64,000 nucleotides of DNA from Streptacidiphilus sp. PB12-B1b. Lineage in GTDB: Bacteria > Actinomycetota > Actinomycetes > Streptomycetales > Streptomycetaceae. Positions 11,761 through 21,592 of this stretch are shown here, piece after piece. The position numbers and the translations under genes were made by a program. Within the stretch, counting starts at the first letter, position 1. The number at the start of each line of letters is the position of its first letter. The stretch is taken from positions 6,820,001 through 6,884,000 of the forward strand of contig NZ_CP048405.1 of NCBI RefSeq assembly GCF_014084125.1, in the 5' to 3' direction. The notes beneath the pieces were generated by a model, which was not told the DNA's origin, made no database searches, and saw nothing but the letters and a program-made list of their open reading frames with translations.

Positions 11761-11841
11761 GGGTGCCCAGGCGGACGGCACACCGGTGGTCCTGCTCGGC
11801 CGCTCCCTCGTGGTTCCCTCCACGTGCGCCAGTCGCGGCCG
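11761..11841 (-). promoter_or_regulatory. ZTP (pfl) riboswitch in glyA leader
   Basis: On the minus strand the leader carries the hallmarks of the pfl/ZTP aptamer in order: CGACTGGCG, then a hairpin CGTGG-AGGGA-ACCACG, a GAGGGAGCGG segment, a linker, and a 3' stem-loop holding the near-invariant CCGCCTGGGCA (loop flanked by GTGCC and GGCAC). This RNA senses ZTP/ZMP, which builds up when 10-formyl-THF is short, and is known upstream of glyA, purH and folD-type genes. It lies about 60 bp before the glyA ribosome site. Regulation at translation initiation is plausible, as I see no clear terminator between it and glyA. Confidence 0.85.
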
Positions 11842-11870
11842 CACCAGCCTAGCGGCGATCCCGGGAAACG

Positions 11871-11906
11871 CCCGTGCCCTGTCCGCTGGGCGGGACAGGG
11901 CACGGG
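11871..11906. terminator. Terminator downstream of mdh
   Basis: A perfect 14-bp stem (CCCGTGCCCTGTCC pairing with 11893-11906) with an 8-nt loop. It lies between the mdh stop and the glyA leader, so it should end mdh transcription and insulate the riboswitch-controlled unit. Confidence 0.85.
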
Positions 11907-11936
11907 CAGAGCGGCTGACGGATCAGCGGGCGGCGC

Positions 11937-13079
<1,143 letters not shown>

Positions 13080-13221
13080 TTATCCCAGAGCCGGGGGTGC
13101 GTGCGCCTCCTGGCCGGGTCTGCCCGCGCGGCCTTCGTCACGTTTCCCGAACGGCCATACCGGATCGGCATGAAGGCAGATCAGCACGGTACTGACGGCG
13201 TGGCGCCCGGCGCCCCCGCGG

Positions 13222-14196
13222 TCAGCCGGGGCCGGACGGCAGGTAGGTGAGCACGCGCGGGGGGCCGCCCGGGTCGTCCGTGCCCGCGCACGCCTGGACG
13301 TCGTCCACGACCGCGCACGCCTCGGCCCGGTCCGGGCTCCCAGCGGCCAGTATCGGGCTGTGGTCGGCCGACGCGGAGGCCCCGGCGACGGGGACGGTCG
13401 CCAGCACGCTGCCGTTGTCGCCGCTGATGGACAGCGAACGGAGGGTCATGCCCCGGGTGCCGCCCTGGGCGTGGGTCCAGACCGCGCCGCAGCGGGGGCT
13501 GTAGCGCAGCTGGACGATGAGCGAGTCCACGTCCACCGATCCGGCCACGGTGGCGCCCCGGTCGCAGCCGGTGGCGTACGGGTCGCGGCCCTGGCAGGAG
13601 GAGCCGGAGCAGCGGCCGGCCGTGAGCGCGTCCTGGTCCGGGCGGCCGGGGTGGCCGGACAGGCCCGGGCTGCCGCCGACGTCCGCCCCGGGCCACAGCG
13701 TCGGGGCGGCGATCACCCCGGCGGCGGCCAGCAGCAGTGCCCCTCCGGCCAGGGCGAACACAGGAACGAGGGGTCGCCGGGGTGTCGCCGACGGCCTGCC
13801 GGGCACAACCAGGGGCAGCGGGTCCGGCGCCGGGAAGGCCGTCGGCCGGACGGCGACCGGCACCGGCGGCGCCGGACGGACGGCCGGGACCAGCGCAACC
13901 GGCGGCGGAGCGGCGGGAGGCAGCGGATCGGGCAGCCAGGCCGCCTCGGCGACCTCCCACAGCAGCATCAGCCGGGGCGCGTCCGCGCCGGTGATCCGGC
14001 CGAGGCCGGCCACGGCGGCGCGCGGCGGGAACTTCGTCCCGTTGAGGTAGCGCTGCCAGGCGGACTTGCTGCAGGCGGTGGCCTCGGCCAGCGACTGCAG
14101 GCTGCGCCCGCTGCGGTCCTTAAGCAGGCGCAACTGCTCCACCAGCCGCCGCACATCCGGGTCGAGGCTGTCCGGCAACTGCTGCCAGTGGGTCAC
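13222..14196 (-). CDS. Membrane-anchored helix-turn-helix protein with DUF2690-type extracellular domain
   Basis: About 324 residues. The N-terminal 80 residues form an XRE-like helix-turn-helix (LVEQLRLLKDRSGRSLQSLA, TACSKSAWQRYLNGTKFPP). A proline/valine-rich linker leads to one transmembrane helix (ALAGGALLLAAAGVIAAP). A C-terminal outside domain of the DUF2690 kind follows, with spaced cysteines (CSGSSC, ATGC, RCGAVW). The layout suggests a one-component sensor with DNA-binding inside and sensing outside. The start is GTG 14196 with GGAGG six bases upstream. Its start lies in a cluster of GTCCCA elements shared with the divergent secreted protein, so autoregulation is likely but unproven. 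Confidence 0.8.
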   Translation of the reverse strand: MTHWQQLPDSLDPDVRRLVEQLRLLKDRSGRSLQSLAEATACSKSAWQRYLNGTKFPPRAAVAGLGRITGADAPRLMLLWEVAEAAWLPDPLPPAAPPPVALVPAVRPAPPVPVAVRPTAFPAPDPLPLVVPGRPSATPRRPLVPVFALAGGALLLAAAGVIAAPTLWPGADVGGSPGLSGHPGRPDQDALTAGRCSGSSCQGRDPYATGCDRGATVAGSVDVDSLIVQLRYSPRCGAVWTHAQGGTRGMTLRSLSISGDNGSVLATVPVAGASASADHSPILAAGSPDRAEACAVVDDVQACAGTDDPGGPPRVLTYLPSGPG

Positions 14197-14276
14197 GTCC
14201 CACCTCCTGTCCCAGTTTCCTGAACTCGACGAGACGTCCCAGCAGGTCACAGCCTGGGACGTCCCATCTTGTCCCA
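14197..14276. promoter_or_regulatory. Cluster of five GTCCCA elements with a 12-bp palindrome
   Basis: GTCCCA occurs at 14197, 14209, 14236, 14261 and 14271. The copy at 14261 is half of the perfect palindrome TGGGACGTCCCA (14255-14266). A second dyad pairs GACGTCCCAG (14233-14242) with CTGGGACGTC. All lie between the HTH membrane protein and the histidine-rich secreted protein. This density is well above chance and fits multiple operator half-sites for the adjacent HTH regulator. Confidence 0.55.
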
Positions 14277-14381
14277 GATTCGGCTTCCTGGTTACCGCTT
14301 TTGTAGTCGGTTGGCAACTCTTGGTCACAGGAGGGGCCACCGCGACCGGGCTGGCCTCCCGCCGCTGGGAAGGATGTTCTC

Positions 14382-14984
14382 GTGTCCGTACGTTCTGCAG
14401 GGAAGCGTCTGGCCGTGGGGGCCGCGACGCTCGCCACCGGCTTCGGCCTGCTGCTCTCCGTCGCCCCCGCCGCCTCCGCCGCCACCGCCCACACCCCCTG
14501 GGGCCCCTGGAACGACTGGGCCCAGCAGGGCACGGTCGCGGCCGGTATGCCGTTCCGGCACCACCACTGCGTGCCGCTGTTCGAGCGGGCCGACGGCCCG
14601 GGCGCGCCGCTGGTCGAGCTGGCCCCGGCGCTGGCCGACCGCCCGGCGATGCGTCCGGGGGTGCGTCCGGTGGCCGTCCGCTCGGTCCGGCACCACGGCC
14701 GCCGGCACCACCGCCACCACGCGCGCCGGGACCACTTCGTCCGCAGCCACGCCGTCCGCTACCGCGGCGCCGGCTACCAGGCGGCCCGTTACGACCTCGC
14801 CGCCTCGATGCACCGCACCGCCGCTCCGCGCGCCGCCGTCCCGCTGGCCGCCCGTCCGATGGGCCTGCAGAGCTACGCCGCCGGGCACCACGGCTGGGAC
14901 CGGGGCTGGGACCACGGCCTGCGGCACCACCACCGCCACCACCGGGGCCACCACCGCCTGCACCAACGCCTGCGCCGCGGCTGA
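14382..14984 (+). CDS. Secreted histidine/arginine-rich small protein
   Basis: About 200 residues. A Sec signal peptide covers roughly 1-34 (RLAVGAATLATGFGLLLSVA then ASAATA). The mature protein is full of histidine and arginine runs (FRHHHC, RHHGRRHHRHHARRDH, LRHHHRHHRGHHRLHQRL). I know no family for it. Such composition suits metal binding or interaction with anionic wall polymers or nucleic acid, but this is inference. The GTG start at 14382 has GGGAAGGA seven bases upstream. It is divergent from a membrane HTH protein across a GTCCCA repeat region and ends in a perfect 16-bp terminator, so it is likely monocistronic and specifically controlled. Confidence 0.75.
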   Translation: MSVRSAGKRLAVGAATLATGFGLLLSVAPAASAATAHTPWGPWNDWAQQGTVAAGMPFRHHHCVPLFERADGPGAPLVELAPALADRPAMRPGVRPVAVRSVRHHGRRHHRHHARRDHFVRSHAVRYRGAGYQAARYDLAASMHRTAAPRAAVPLAARPMGLQSYAAGHHGWDRGWDHGLRHHHRHHRGHHRLHQRLRRG

Positions 14985-14998
14985 CGGCCGGCCCCACA

Positions 14999-15050
14999 CG
15001 ACGGCGCCCCGCCCTCCGCGCACAGGTACGCGGTGGGCGGGGCGCCGTCG
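14999..15050. terminator. Strong bidirectional terminator
   Basis: A perfect 16-bp GC-rich stem (CGACGGCGCCCCGCCC pairing with 15035-15050) and a 20-nt loop, between the convergent secreted-protein gene and the DUF3017 gene. Confidence 0.85.
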
Positions 15051-15066
15051 CCGGTTCCCGGTGCGG

Positions 15067-15582
15067 TCAGCCTCCGCCACGCCCCAGGAAGCGGGCGATC
15101 TCGTTGACGAAGGGCAGGGTGATCACCGGGTCCGGCTCGGAGGCCAGGGCCAGCAGGATGATGGCGACCCCGAGCACCCCCATCACCAGTACGTCGGTGA
15201 AGCGGCTGCGCACCGCCAGCATCCCCACGTCGGGCAGGGCGACCCGCAGCACGCAGGCCAGCAGCAGGGCGGCTCCGATGGTGACCACGCCCGGCCGGAA
15301 CTGGTTCAGCGCGGTGACGGCGAGGCCGACGCCGACCATGGTGAGCACGATGACGATCGGCCACTGCCGTACCGGCACCGGGTGGCCGCTGCCCAGCGCC
15401 GCGGCCGACCCCTCGGGGGGGTAGGTCCCGGTGGTGGCGACCGGGTGGCGGCGGGACTTCGGCCTGGGCGCGTCGGCCCCGCCCGCGTCGGCCGTGCCGC
15501 CCGCCCCGGCGGTGTCCGGCGCTGCCGAAGCCTCGGGCGCGTCGGGCTCCGCCGGGGTTTCCGACGACTCAGCGCGCGGCAC
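15067..15582 (-). CDS. DUF3017 membrane protein
   Basis: About 171 residues. An acidic, alanine/proline-rich cytoplasmic N-terminus of some 70 residues is followed by three membrane helices ([52 protein letters not shown]). The family is found next to folD in actinobacteria and has no known function. The GTG start at 15582 lies inside the 3' end of folD (14-bp overlap), so translation is probably coupled. A strong terminator follows. Confidence 0.8.
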   Translation of the reverse strand: MPRAESSETPAEPDAPEASAAPDTAGAGGTADAGGADAPRPKSRRHPVATTGTYPPEGSAAALGSGHPVPVRQWPIVIVLTMVGVGLAVTALNQFRPGVVTIGAALLLACVLRVALPDVGMLAVRSRFTDVLVMGVLGVAIILLALASEPDPVITLPFVNEIARFLGRGGG

Positions 15583-16420
15583 GCTCGGCCGCCTCGACCA
15601 CGTTGGACAGCAGCATCGCCCGGGTCATCGGCCCGACACCGCCGGGGTTGGGCGACAGCCAGCCCGCGACCTCGGCCACACCCGGGTGGACGTCGCCGAC
15701 CAGGCCGGTCTCGGAGCGGCTGACGCCGACGTCCAGCACCACCGCGCCGGGGCGCACGTCCTCGGGCTTGACCAGGTGCGGCACACCGGCGGCGGCGATG
15801 ATGATGTCGGCCTGGCGCAGGTGGTGCGACAGGTCCCGGGTGCCGGTGTGGGTGAGCGTGACCGTGGCGTTCTCGCTGCGGCGGGTCAGCAGCAGGCCGA
15901 TGGAGCGGCCCACGGTGATCCCGCGGCCGACGATCACGACGTCGGCGCCGTTGATCTCCACCTGGTGCCGCCGCAGCAGCTCGACGATGCCGTTGGGCGT
16001 GCACGGCAGCGGGGCGTCGATGCCCAGGACCAGGCGGCCCAGGCTCATCGGGTGCAGCCCGTCGGCGTCCTTGTCCGGATCCATCAGCTCCAGGACGCGC
16101 TTCTCGTCCAGGCCCTTGGGCAGCGGCAGCTGCACGATGTAGCCGGTGCAGGCCGGGTTCTCGTTCAGCTCGCGGACGACGTCCTCGACGTCCTGCTGGG
16201 TGGCGTCGCCGGGCAGCTCGCGCTGCAGGCTGGCGATGCCGATCTGGGCGCAGTCGCGGTGCTTGCCGCGTACGTAGGAGTGGCTGCCGGGGTCGTCTCC
16301 GACCAGGACGGTGCCGAGGCCGGGCGTGATGCCCCGCGCCTTCAGCGCTTCGATCCTTACGGCGAGCTCGGACTTGATCGCGGCGGCGGTGGCCTTGCCA
16401 TCGAGAATCTGGGCGGTCAT
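15569..16420 (-). CDS. folD: Bifunctional methylene-THF dehydrogenase / methenyl-THF cyclohydrolase
   Basis: About 283 residues, normal size. Signatures: the catalytic lysine region [15 protein letters not shown], the [14 protein letters not shown] stretch, DKDADGLHP, the [11 protein letters not shown] motif, [15 protein letters not shown] for NADP binding, and the C-terminal NPGGVGPMT. It makes 10-formyl-THF from methylene-THF in the cytoplasm and so feeds purN and purH nearby. The ATG at 16420 has CAGGAGA at good spacing. I looked for a ZTP riboswitch upstream and saw none. DUF3017 overlaps its end. Confidence 0.95.
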   Translation of the reverse strand: MTAQILDGKATAAAIKSELAVRIEALKARGITPGLGTVLVGDDPGSHSYVRGKHRDCAQIGIASLQRELPGDATQQDVEDVVRELNENPACTGYIVQLPLPKGLDEKRVLELMDPDKDADGLHPMSLGRLVLGIDAPLPCTPNGIVELLRRHQVEINGADVVIVGRGITVGRSIGLLLTRRSENATVTLTHTGTRDLSHHLRQADIIIAAAGVPHLVKPEDVRPGAVVLDVGVSRSETGLVGDVHPGVAEVAGWLSPNPGGVGPMTRAMLLSNVVEAAERAAR

Positions 16421-16648
16421 GGAGCCATTCTCCTGGATGACGGGGGGTGGCGGGCAACCAGGGCCGGTCCGGGCCGCCCGGGACGGACGCCCGGGGTCCG
16501 GTTGCAGTATCGGCACAGTTCCGCCGGGCCCCGCTCCGGCGCTGGACAGCGTCACCGGAGAAAGCCACCATGGGGCGCGAGAATGCGCTGCCTCCAGAGT
16601 CGCCCGCGAGGACGGGCTCGACCGCAGCGCAACGTACTCGGGGGGAAC

Positions 16649-17188
16649 GTGAGCAGCTCGTACCAGCCAGTGGTGGTCCCACGCGACCGGCCACCACTGG
16701 ATCAGCCGCACGGCCGCCCTTCGTACCACGAATCGTACAGCGCGCCGGACGGCGCCCGGGGGACCGCGCCGGGCCTGCGCCGGTCCCTGCGGGCCCGCTG
16801 GGCGCGCTTCGCCCGCTCACCGTACGCCGCCCCCGGCCAGGTGCTGATGCGCGGCACGGGCGCGGGCGTGGTCGCCCTGGTCGCCGCGGCCGTGCAGGCG
16901 CACGACAACCCCGGCGTGCTGTGCCCGCTCCGCAGGTTCACCGGCATGCCCTGCCCCGGCTGCGGCAGCACGTCGGTCTTCATGGACCTCGGCGCCGGGC
17001 ATGTCGGCGCGGCGGTCCTGGCCAATCCGGTGACCGTGCTGGTGGGCGTCTGCCTGCTCTTCGCCCCGCTGGGCGGCGGCGCCTGGTGGTGGCGGCAGAC
17101 GGCCCGCCGCCAGAACACCGTCATCGCGGTCGCGGCGGCCGTCTCCTGGGTGTGGCAGCTGCACCGGTTCGGTTTCCTGCCCGTCTGA
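16649..17188 (+). CDS. DUF2752 membrane protein
   Basis: About 179 residues. After a polar N-terminus of some 65 residues come membrane segments. The family signature is [20 protein letters not shown]: a CPxxxxTGxxCPxCG cysteine motif set between helices. Function is unknown; the paired cysteines suggest metal or redox chemistry at the membrane. The start is the GTG at 16649 with a G-run three bases before it. It diverges from folD over about 230 bp. No operon partner is obvious. Confidence 0.8.
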   Translation: MSSSYQPVVVPRDRPPLDQPHGRPSYHESYSAPDGARGTAPGLRRSLRARWARFARSPYAAPGQVLMRGTGAGVVALVAAAVQAHDNPGVLCPLRRFTGMPCPGCGSTSVFMDLGAGHVGAAVLANPVTVLVGVCLLFAPLGGGAWWWRQTARRQNTVIAVAAAVSWVWQLHRFGFLPV

Positions 17189-17313
17189 GCGTCCGCCCGC
17201 TCCCCTGATCCCACCGCGCGTCAGCAGGGCCGGCGGTACACCCCGCCGTCCCCCGCCCCGCGCGTTCCCGCAAGATGTCCTGCCCGCTCCATTTCCTGCC
17301 CGGAGGCAGCTCC

Positions 17314-18036
17314 ATGAGTTACCCGCCCGACCCCAACAACCCGTACGGCCAGCCGCAGCAGCCCAACCCTTACGGCCAGCAGCCGCCGCAGCCCAATCCC
17401 TACGGCCAGCAGCCGCCCCAGCCCGGCTACGGCTACCCCCAGCAGCCGCCGCAGCCGCAGCCGGGCTACGGCTACCCGCAGCAGCCGCCGGCCGACCCGT
17501 ACGCCCAGCAGCCCGGCTACGGCCAGCAGTCGCCGTACGCCTACCCGCAGCAGCAGGACCCGTACGCCGGCTACCAGGACCCCTCGGGCTTCTACGCCAG
17601 CTGGATAGCCCGCGTGGGCGCGTTCCTGATCGACCACATAGCCATCGGGCTCATCCCCTACGGCCTGGTCTTCGCGCTGGCCCGGCCCACCACCACGATC
17701 ACCTATGACAGCGCCGGCGCCATTCATTCGACGACCAGTGGCAGCCAGGGGCTCTACTTCTTCGCCGACTTCATCGCCTTCGTCGTCGTCGCGGCCGTGC
17801 TGGCCTGGATGAAGAGCACGATGGGGCAGTCCCTGGGCCAGAAGGCCCTGGGCATCCGCATGGTGCGCGAGGCCGACGGCCAGAGCGCCAGCTTCGGCCT
17901 GGCGTTCGGCCGCGAGATGGCCCACATCGTCGACGAGGTGATCTGCTGCGTCGGGTTCCTGTGGCCGCTGTGGGACGGCAAGAAGCAGACCCTAGCGGAC
18001 AAGATCGTCAGCACGGTGGTCGTCAAGAACCAGTAG
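17314..18036 (+). CDS. RDD family membrane protein with Pro/Gln/Tyr-rich N-terminus
   Basis: About 240 residues. Residues 1-90 are low-complexity repeats of NPYGQQPPQP and PGYGYPQQP. The RDD domain follows: helices FYASWIARVGAFLIDHIAIG and FADFIAFVVVAAVLAWM, the conserved GQSLGQKALGIRMV, and a last helix near VICCVGFLWPLWD. RDD proteins are membrane proteins, some tied to sodium/proton antiport. The repeat-rich N-terminus probably lies in the cytoplasm and may mediate protein contact. The ATG at 17314 has GGAGG seven bases upstream. Confidence 0.85.
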   Translation: MSYPPDPNNPYGQPQQPNPYGQQPPQPNPYGQQPPQPGYGYPQQPPQPQPGYGYPQQPPADPYAQQPGYGQQSPYAYPQQQDPYAGYQDPSGFYASWIARVGAFLIDHIAIGLIPYGLVFALARPTTTITYDSAGAIHSTTSGSQGLYFFADFIAFVVVAAVLAWMKSTMGQSLGQKALGIRMVREADGQSASFGLAFGREMAHIVDEVICCVGFLWPLWDGKKQTLADKIVSTVVVKNQ

Positions 18037-18054
18037 TCCGTGCCGTGACAGGCA

Positions 18055-18090
18055 GCGGCCCGCCCCCGGACGAACCGGGTGGCGGGCCGC
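18055..18090. terminator. Bidirectional terminator
   Basis: A perfect 10-bp stem GCGGCCCGCC pairs with 18081-18090. It lies between the convergent RDD gene and purH. Confidence 0.8.
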
Positions 18091-18123
18091 AGTGCTGTCG
18101 GCTGACCGGCGGTCAGCCTCCGG

Positions 18124-19719
18124 TCAGTGGAAGAAGTGCCGGGCGCCGGTGAGGTACATGGTCACCCCGGCCGCCTTGGCCGCCTCGACGACCTCGCTGT
18201 CGTGGATCGAACCGCCCGGCTGGACCACGGCCTTGACGCCCGCGTCCATCAGCACCTGCAGCCCGTCCGGGAAGGGGAAGAAGGCGTCGGAGGCGGCGAA
18301 CGATCCGGCCGCGCGCTCCCCCGCCCGCTCGACCGCGAGCCGCGCCGAGTCCACCCGGTTGACCTGGCCCATGCCCACGCCCACCGAGGCGCCGCCGGAG
18401 GTCAGCAGGATGGCGTTGGACTTGACGGCCCGGCAGGCGCGCCAGGCGAAGGCCAGCTCGGCCAGACCGGCCTCGTCCAGCGCCTCGCCGGTGGCCAGCG
18501 TCCAGGTGGACGGGTCGTCGCCGGCCGCGTCGATCCGGTCGGCCTGCTGCAGCAGCACGCCGCCGGTCACCGGCCGCACCTCGACCGCCGGGGCGGCCGG
18601 GGTGCCGCGCAGCACCCGGATGTTCTTCTTCCGGGCCAGCACCTCGACCGCGCCGTCCTCGTAGCCGGGGGCGAAGACGACCTCGGTGAAGATCGGCGCG
18701 ATCTGCTCGGCCAGCTCCACCGTCACCGGGCGGTTGACGGCGATGACGCCGCCGTAGGCCGAGACCGGGTCGCAGGCGTGGGCCTTGCGGTGCGCCTCGG
18801 CGACGTCCGCACCGACCGCGATGCCGCAAGGGTTGGCGTGCTTGATGATGGCGACGCAGGGCTCGGCCTGGTCGTAGGCGGCGCGGATGGCGGCGTCGGT
18901 GTCGGCGTAGTTGTTGTACGACATCTCCTTGCCGTGCAGCTGCTCCGCCGCCGCGATGCCGGCGCCGCTGCCGTCGACGTACAGGGCCGCGGCCTGGTGC
19001 GGGTTCTCGCCGTAGCGCAGCACGTTCTCGCGCTCCCAGGCGGCGCCGAGGAACACCGGGAACCCGCTGCTCTGCGCGGCCTCGTCGGCGGGCGCGTACT
19101 CGCCGGCGAACCAGGAGGCCACCGCGACGTCGTAGGCGGCGGTGTGCGCGAACGCCTCACCGGCCAGGCGCTTGCGGGTGGCCAGGTCGAAGCCGCCCTG
19201 GCCGACGGCGGCCAGCACGTCCGCGTAGCGCTCGGGCGAGGTGACCACGGCCACCGAGGGGTGGTTCTTGGCGGCGGCGCGGACCATGCTCGGGCCGCCG
19301 ATGTCGATCTGCTCCACGCACTCGTCGGGCGAGGCGCCGGAGGCCACGGTCGCCTTGAACGGGTAGAGGTTGACCACGACCAGGTCGAACGGGTCGACGC
19401 CCAGCTCGGCCAGCTGCGCCCGGTGCGACTCCAGCCGCAGGTCGGCCAGGATGCCGGCGTGGACCCGCGGGTGCAGGGTCTTGACCCGGCCGTCCAGGCA
19501 CTCGGGGAAGCCGGTCAGCTCCTCGACCGCGGTGACCGGGACGCCGGCCGCGGCGATCCGCCCGGCGGTGGAGCCGGTGGAGACCAGCTCGACGCCGGCC
19601 GCGTGCAGGCCCTGCGCCAGCTCCTCCAGACCGGACTTGTCATACACGCTGACCAGGGCGCGACGGATCGGCCGTACGTTCTCGGAGGCGGGCGCGGGCT
19701 GGTTGCTGCCGGAGCTCAT
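18124..19719 (-). CDS. purH: Bifunctional AICAR transformylase / IMP cyclohydrolase
   Basis: About 531 residues. The N-terminal MGS-like cyclohydrolase domain ([44 protein letters not shown]) is followed by the AICAR transformylase domain ([44 protein letters not shown]). It does the last two steps of IMP synthesis using 10-formyl-THF. The ATG at 19719 has AAAGGAC at good spacing; a TTG two codons upstream is less likely. It starts only 30 bp after purN, so the two form an operon. Confidence 0.95.
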   Translation of the reverse strand: MSSGSNQPAPASENVRPIRRALVSVYDKSGLEELAQGLHAAGVELVSTGSTAGRIAAAGVPVTAVEELTGFPECLDGRVKTLHPRVHAGILADLRLESHRAQLAELGVDPFDLVVVNLYPFKATVASGASPDECVEQIDIGGPSMVRAAAKNHPSVAVVTSPERYADVLAAVGQGGFDLATRKRLAGEAFAHTAAYDVAVASWFAGEYAPADEAAQSSGFPVFLGAAWERENVLRYGENPHQAAALYVDGSGAGIAAAEQLHGKEMSYNNYADTDAAIRAAYDQAEPCVAIIKHANPCGIAVGADVAEAHRKAHACDPVSAYGGVIAVNRPVTVELAEQIAPIFTEVVFAPGYEDGAVEVLARKKNIRVLRGTPAAPAVEVRPVTGGVLLQQADRIDAAGDDPSTWTLATGEALDEAGLAELAFAWRACRAVKSNAILLTSGGASVGVGMGQVNRVDSARLAVERAGERAAGSFAASDAFFPFPDGLQVLMDAGVKAVVQPGGSIHDSEVVEAAKAAGVTMYLTGARHFFH

Positions 19720-19749
19720 TGCCAAAGTCCTTTGTGGTTGGAGTGGGTG

Positions 19750-20469
19750 TCACGGAGTCGGATGCGCCGGATGCGCCGGGTCGGCGGCCGCCGGGAGGTA
19801 GCTGACCCTGCGGCCCCGGATGCGGTGGCCTTCGCGGGCCAGCCGGCCCACGGCCTCGACGAGCAGCCTGCGCTCGACCGTCTTGATGCGCTCGTGCAGC
19901 GCCTCGCCGCCGTCCTCGTGGTCGGCGTCGGTGACCTCGACCACGCCCTGGGCGATGATCGGGCCGGTGTCCACGCCCTCGTCCACCAGGTGCACGGTGC
20001 AGCCGGTGACCTTCACCCCGTACGCCAGCGCGTCCCGCACGCCGTGGGCGCCGGGGAAGGAGGGCAGCAGGGCGGGGTGGGTGTTGACGATGCGGCCCTC
20101 GAAGCGGCGCATGAAGTCGCCGCCGAGGATCTTCATGAAACCGGCCGTGACCACCAGGTCCGGCCGGTACGCCTCGGTGGAGGCGGTCAGCGCGGCGTCC
20201 CAGGCGGTGCGCTCGGGGTGGTCCTTGACCCGGTGCACGAAGGTGGGGACGCCCGCGCGGCGGGCGCGTTCCAGGCCGGCGATGTCGTCGCGGTCCGCGC
20301 CGACGGCCACGATCCGGGCGCCGTAGGCCGGGTCGGCGGCGGCGTCGAGCAGCGCCTGCAGGTTGGTGCCGGAGCCGGAGACCAGGACCACCAGGCGGGC
20401 CGCTCCGTCCTCACCCGCGCCGACGGGCGCGGGAAAGTCCACCTGCGGATCGGTCGGCGGGTACGCCAC
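19750..20469 (-). CDS. purN: Phosphoribosylglycinamide formyltransferase
   Basis: About 239 residues. A glycinamide ribonucleotide transformylase with LVVLVSGSGTNLQALLDA near the start, the catalytic segment IVNTHPALLPSFPGAHG (Asn and His), and GVDTGPIIAQ with the catalytic Asp. It uses 10-formyl-THF for the third step of purine synthesis. I chose the GTG at 20469, because ACGGGAGG lies seven bases upstream; this gives a 27-residue acidic/proline leader before the core. First gene of a purN-purH operon. Confidence 0.95.
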   Translation of the reverse strand: MAYPPTDPQVDFPAPVGAGEDGAARLVVLVSGSGTNLQALLDAAADPAYGARIVAVGADRDDIAGLERARRAGVPTFVHRVKDHPERTAWDAALTASTEAYRPDLVVTAGFMKILGGDFMRRFEGRIVNTHPALLPSFPGAHGVRDALAYGVKVTGCTVHLVDEGVDTGPIIAQGVVEVTDADHEDGGEALHERIKTVERRLLVEAVGRLAREGHRIRGRRVSYLPAAADPAHPAHPTP

Positions 20470-20797
20470 AGCTCGGTCCTCCCGTAACGGCGCGGCCGCT
20501 CCGTCGGCTTCCGTCGGCTTGAGGAAGCACGCAACAGGTACGAGCCGGGCTCTGTGAGGCGGACGCGGGGTGTCATCTCGTGACCGGCATCCGCATCCGC
20601 CGAACGCCTCGCGGCGGGCGCCGCAGGCCGACCGGGGGCCCTCGCCGAGGACCGCGGTCGTCAGCAACGATACCGGCACGGGCATCCGCGCCCGCACTCC
20701 CGGTCGGCGATCATGGGGTGGGGAGGCCCCACGGCGGGCACGGGGGTGAGAGGGTATGCCCTAAGCGGAGCCAAGAATCAGGAGTACGGCGAAGACG
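20470..20797. other. Divergent intergenic region, purN / proline-rich membrane protein
   Basis: A stretch of 328 bp without a convincing gene. On the minus strand it holds the purN ribosome site and a direct repeat of CCGTCGGCTT at about 20501-20520. I searched for a ZTP aptamer (CCGCCTGGGCA) and did not find it. Promoters in both directions must lie here, but none has clear consensus boxes. Confidence 0.4.
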
Positions 20798-21592
20798 ATG
20801 GTCCAGAAATCGGACAGCGGCACACCTCCGGAGGGTCCACGCGACCCCTTCGCTCCGCCACCCAAGGACGCCCCGGACCGGCCCTGGCAGCCCCGGGGCG
20901 GCGCGACCCGGCTCCCGCACGACCAGCAGGCCCCCGGCGGCACCGGTGGCCAGGACGGCGGCACGCCGGACGGCGGCTCCCCGGAGGGGCCCGGCCCCGG
21001 CGACGGCGGCGACCCGCCGCAGGGCTACCCGCACCGTCCGCCGCAGGTGCCGCCGCCGCACCCGTGGAGCCCCGGCTACCAGGGACGGCAGCCGCCCCGG
21101 CCGTACGGCCCGATGCCGCAGGGGCCGCGCTTCGACCCCAGCGACCCGGTGCAGCGCAAGGCCCGCTACGCCCTGCTCAGCGGCATGTGGGGGATCTTCT
21201 TCATGATCCTCGGTGTGCCCGACCTCACACTCCTGCTGTGCTCGCTGGCCCTGTACTGGTCCATCAGCTCGCTGCGCGGCAAGGCCAAGACGCCGACCTC
21301 CGCGCTCGGCGGCCCCCCGGCCTCGGCGGGCCCTGCCGGACCGGTGCCGCCTCCGGCGCCCGGCCGGTACGTCCCGCAGCCGCCGGCCCGGCCGCAGGTG
21401 CCCGCCGCGACCGGCGGGCTGATCGCCGCCGTCGTCGGGCTGGCACTGTTCGCCGGGGCGTTCGGGGTGCAGATGTACTACAAGAACTACTACGACTGCC
21501 AGAGCGACGCGCTCACCCAGGCCGTCTACAACACCTGCGCCACCAGCGTGACGCCCAGGCCGCCGGCCTGGCTGGTGAAACTCGGAGGCTGA
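20798..21592 (+). CDS. Proline/glycine-rich membrane protein
   Basis: About 264 residues, not in a family I can name. Residues 1-120 are a low-complexity Pro/Gly/Asp cytoplasmic region. A hydrophobic pair follows (ALLSGMWGIFFMILGVPDL and TLLLCSLALYWSIS), then a second proline linker and a last helix (GGLIAAVVGLALFAGAFGV) with a short tail holding two cysteines (YDCQSD, YNTCATS). The ATG at 20798 lacks a strong ribosome site. Its last 80 bp overlap, tail to tail, the end of the minus-strand DUF6350 gene. Confidence 0.65.
   Translation: MVQKSDSGTPPEGPRDPFAPPPKDAPDRPWQPRGGATRLPHDQQAPGGTGGQDGGTPDGGSPEGPGPGDGGDPPQGYPHRPPQVPPPHPWSPGYQGRQPPRPYGPMPQGPRFDPSDPVQRKARYALLSGMWGIFFMILGVPDLTLLLCSLALYWSISSLRGKAKTPTSALGGPPASAGPAGPVPPPAPGRYVPQPPARPQVPAATGGLIAAVVGLALFAGAFGVQMYYKNYYDCQSDALTQAVYNTCATSVTPRPPAWLVKLGG

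Noticed and set aside
16421-16640. ZTP riboswitch upstream of folD
   Set aside because: The CCGCCTGGGCA loop is absent; CTGGTTGCCCGCC there is only a loose resemblance.
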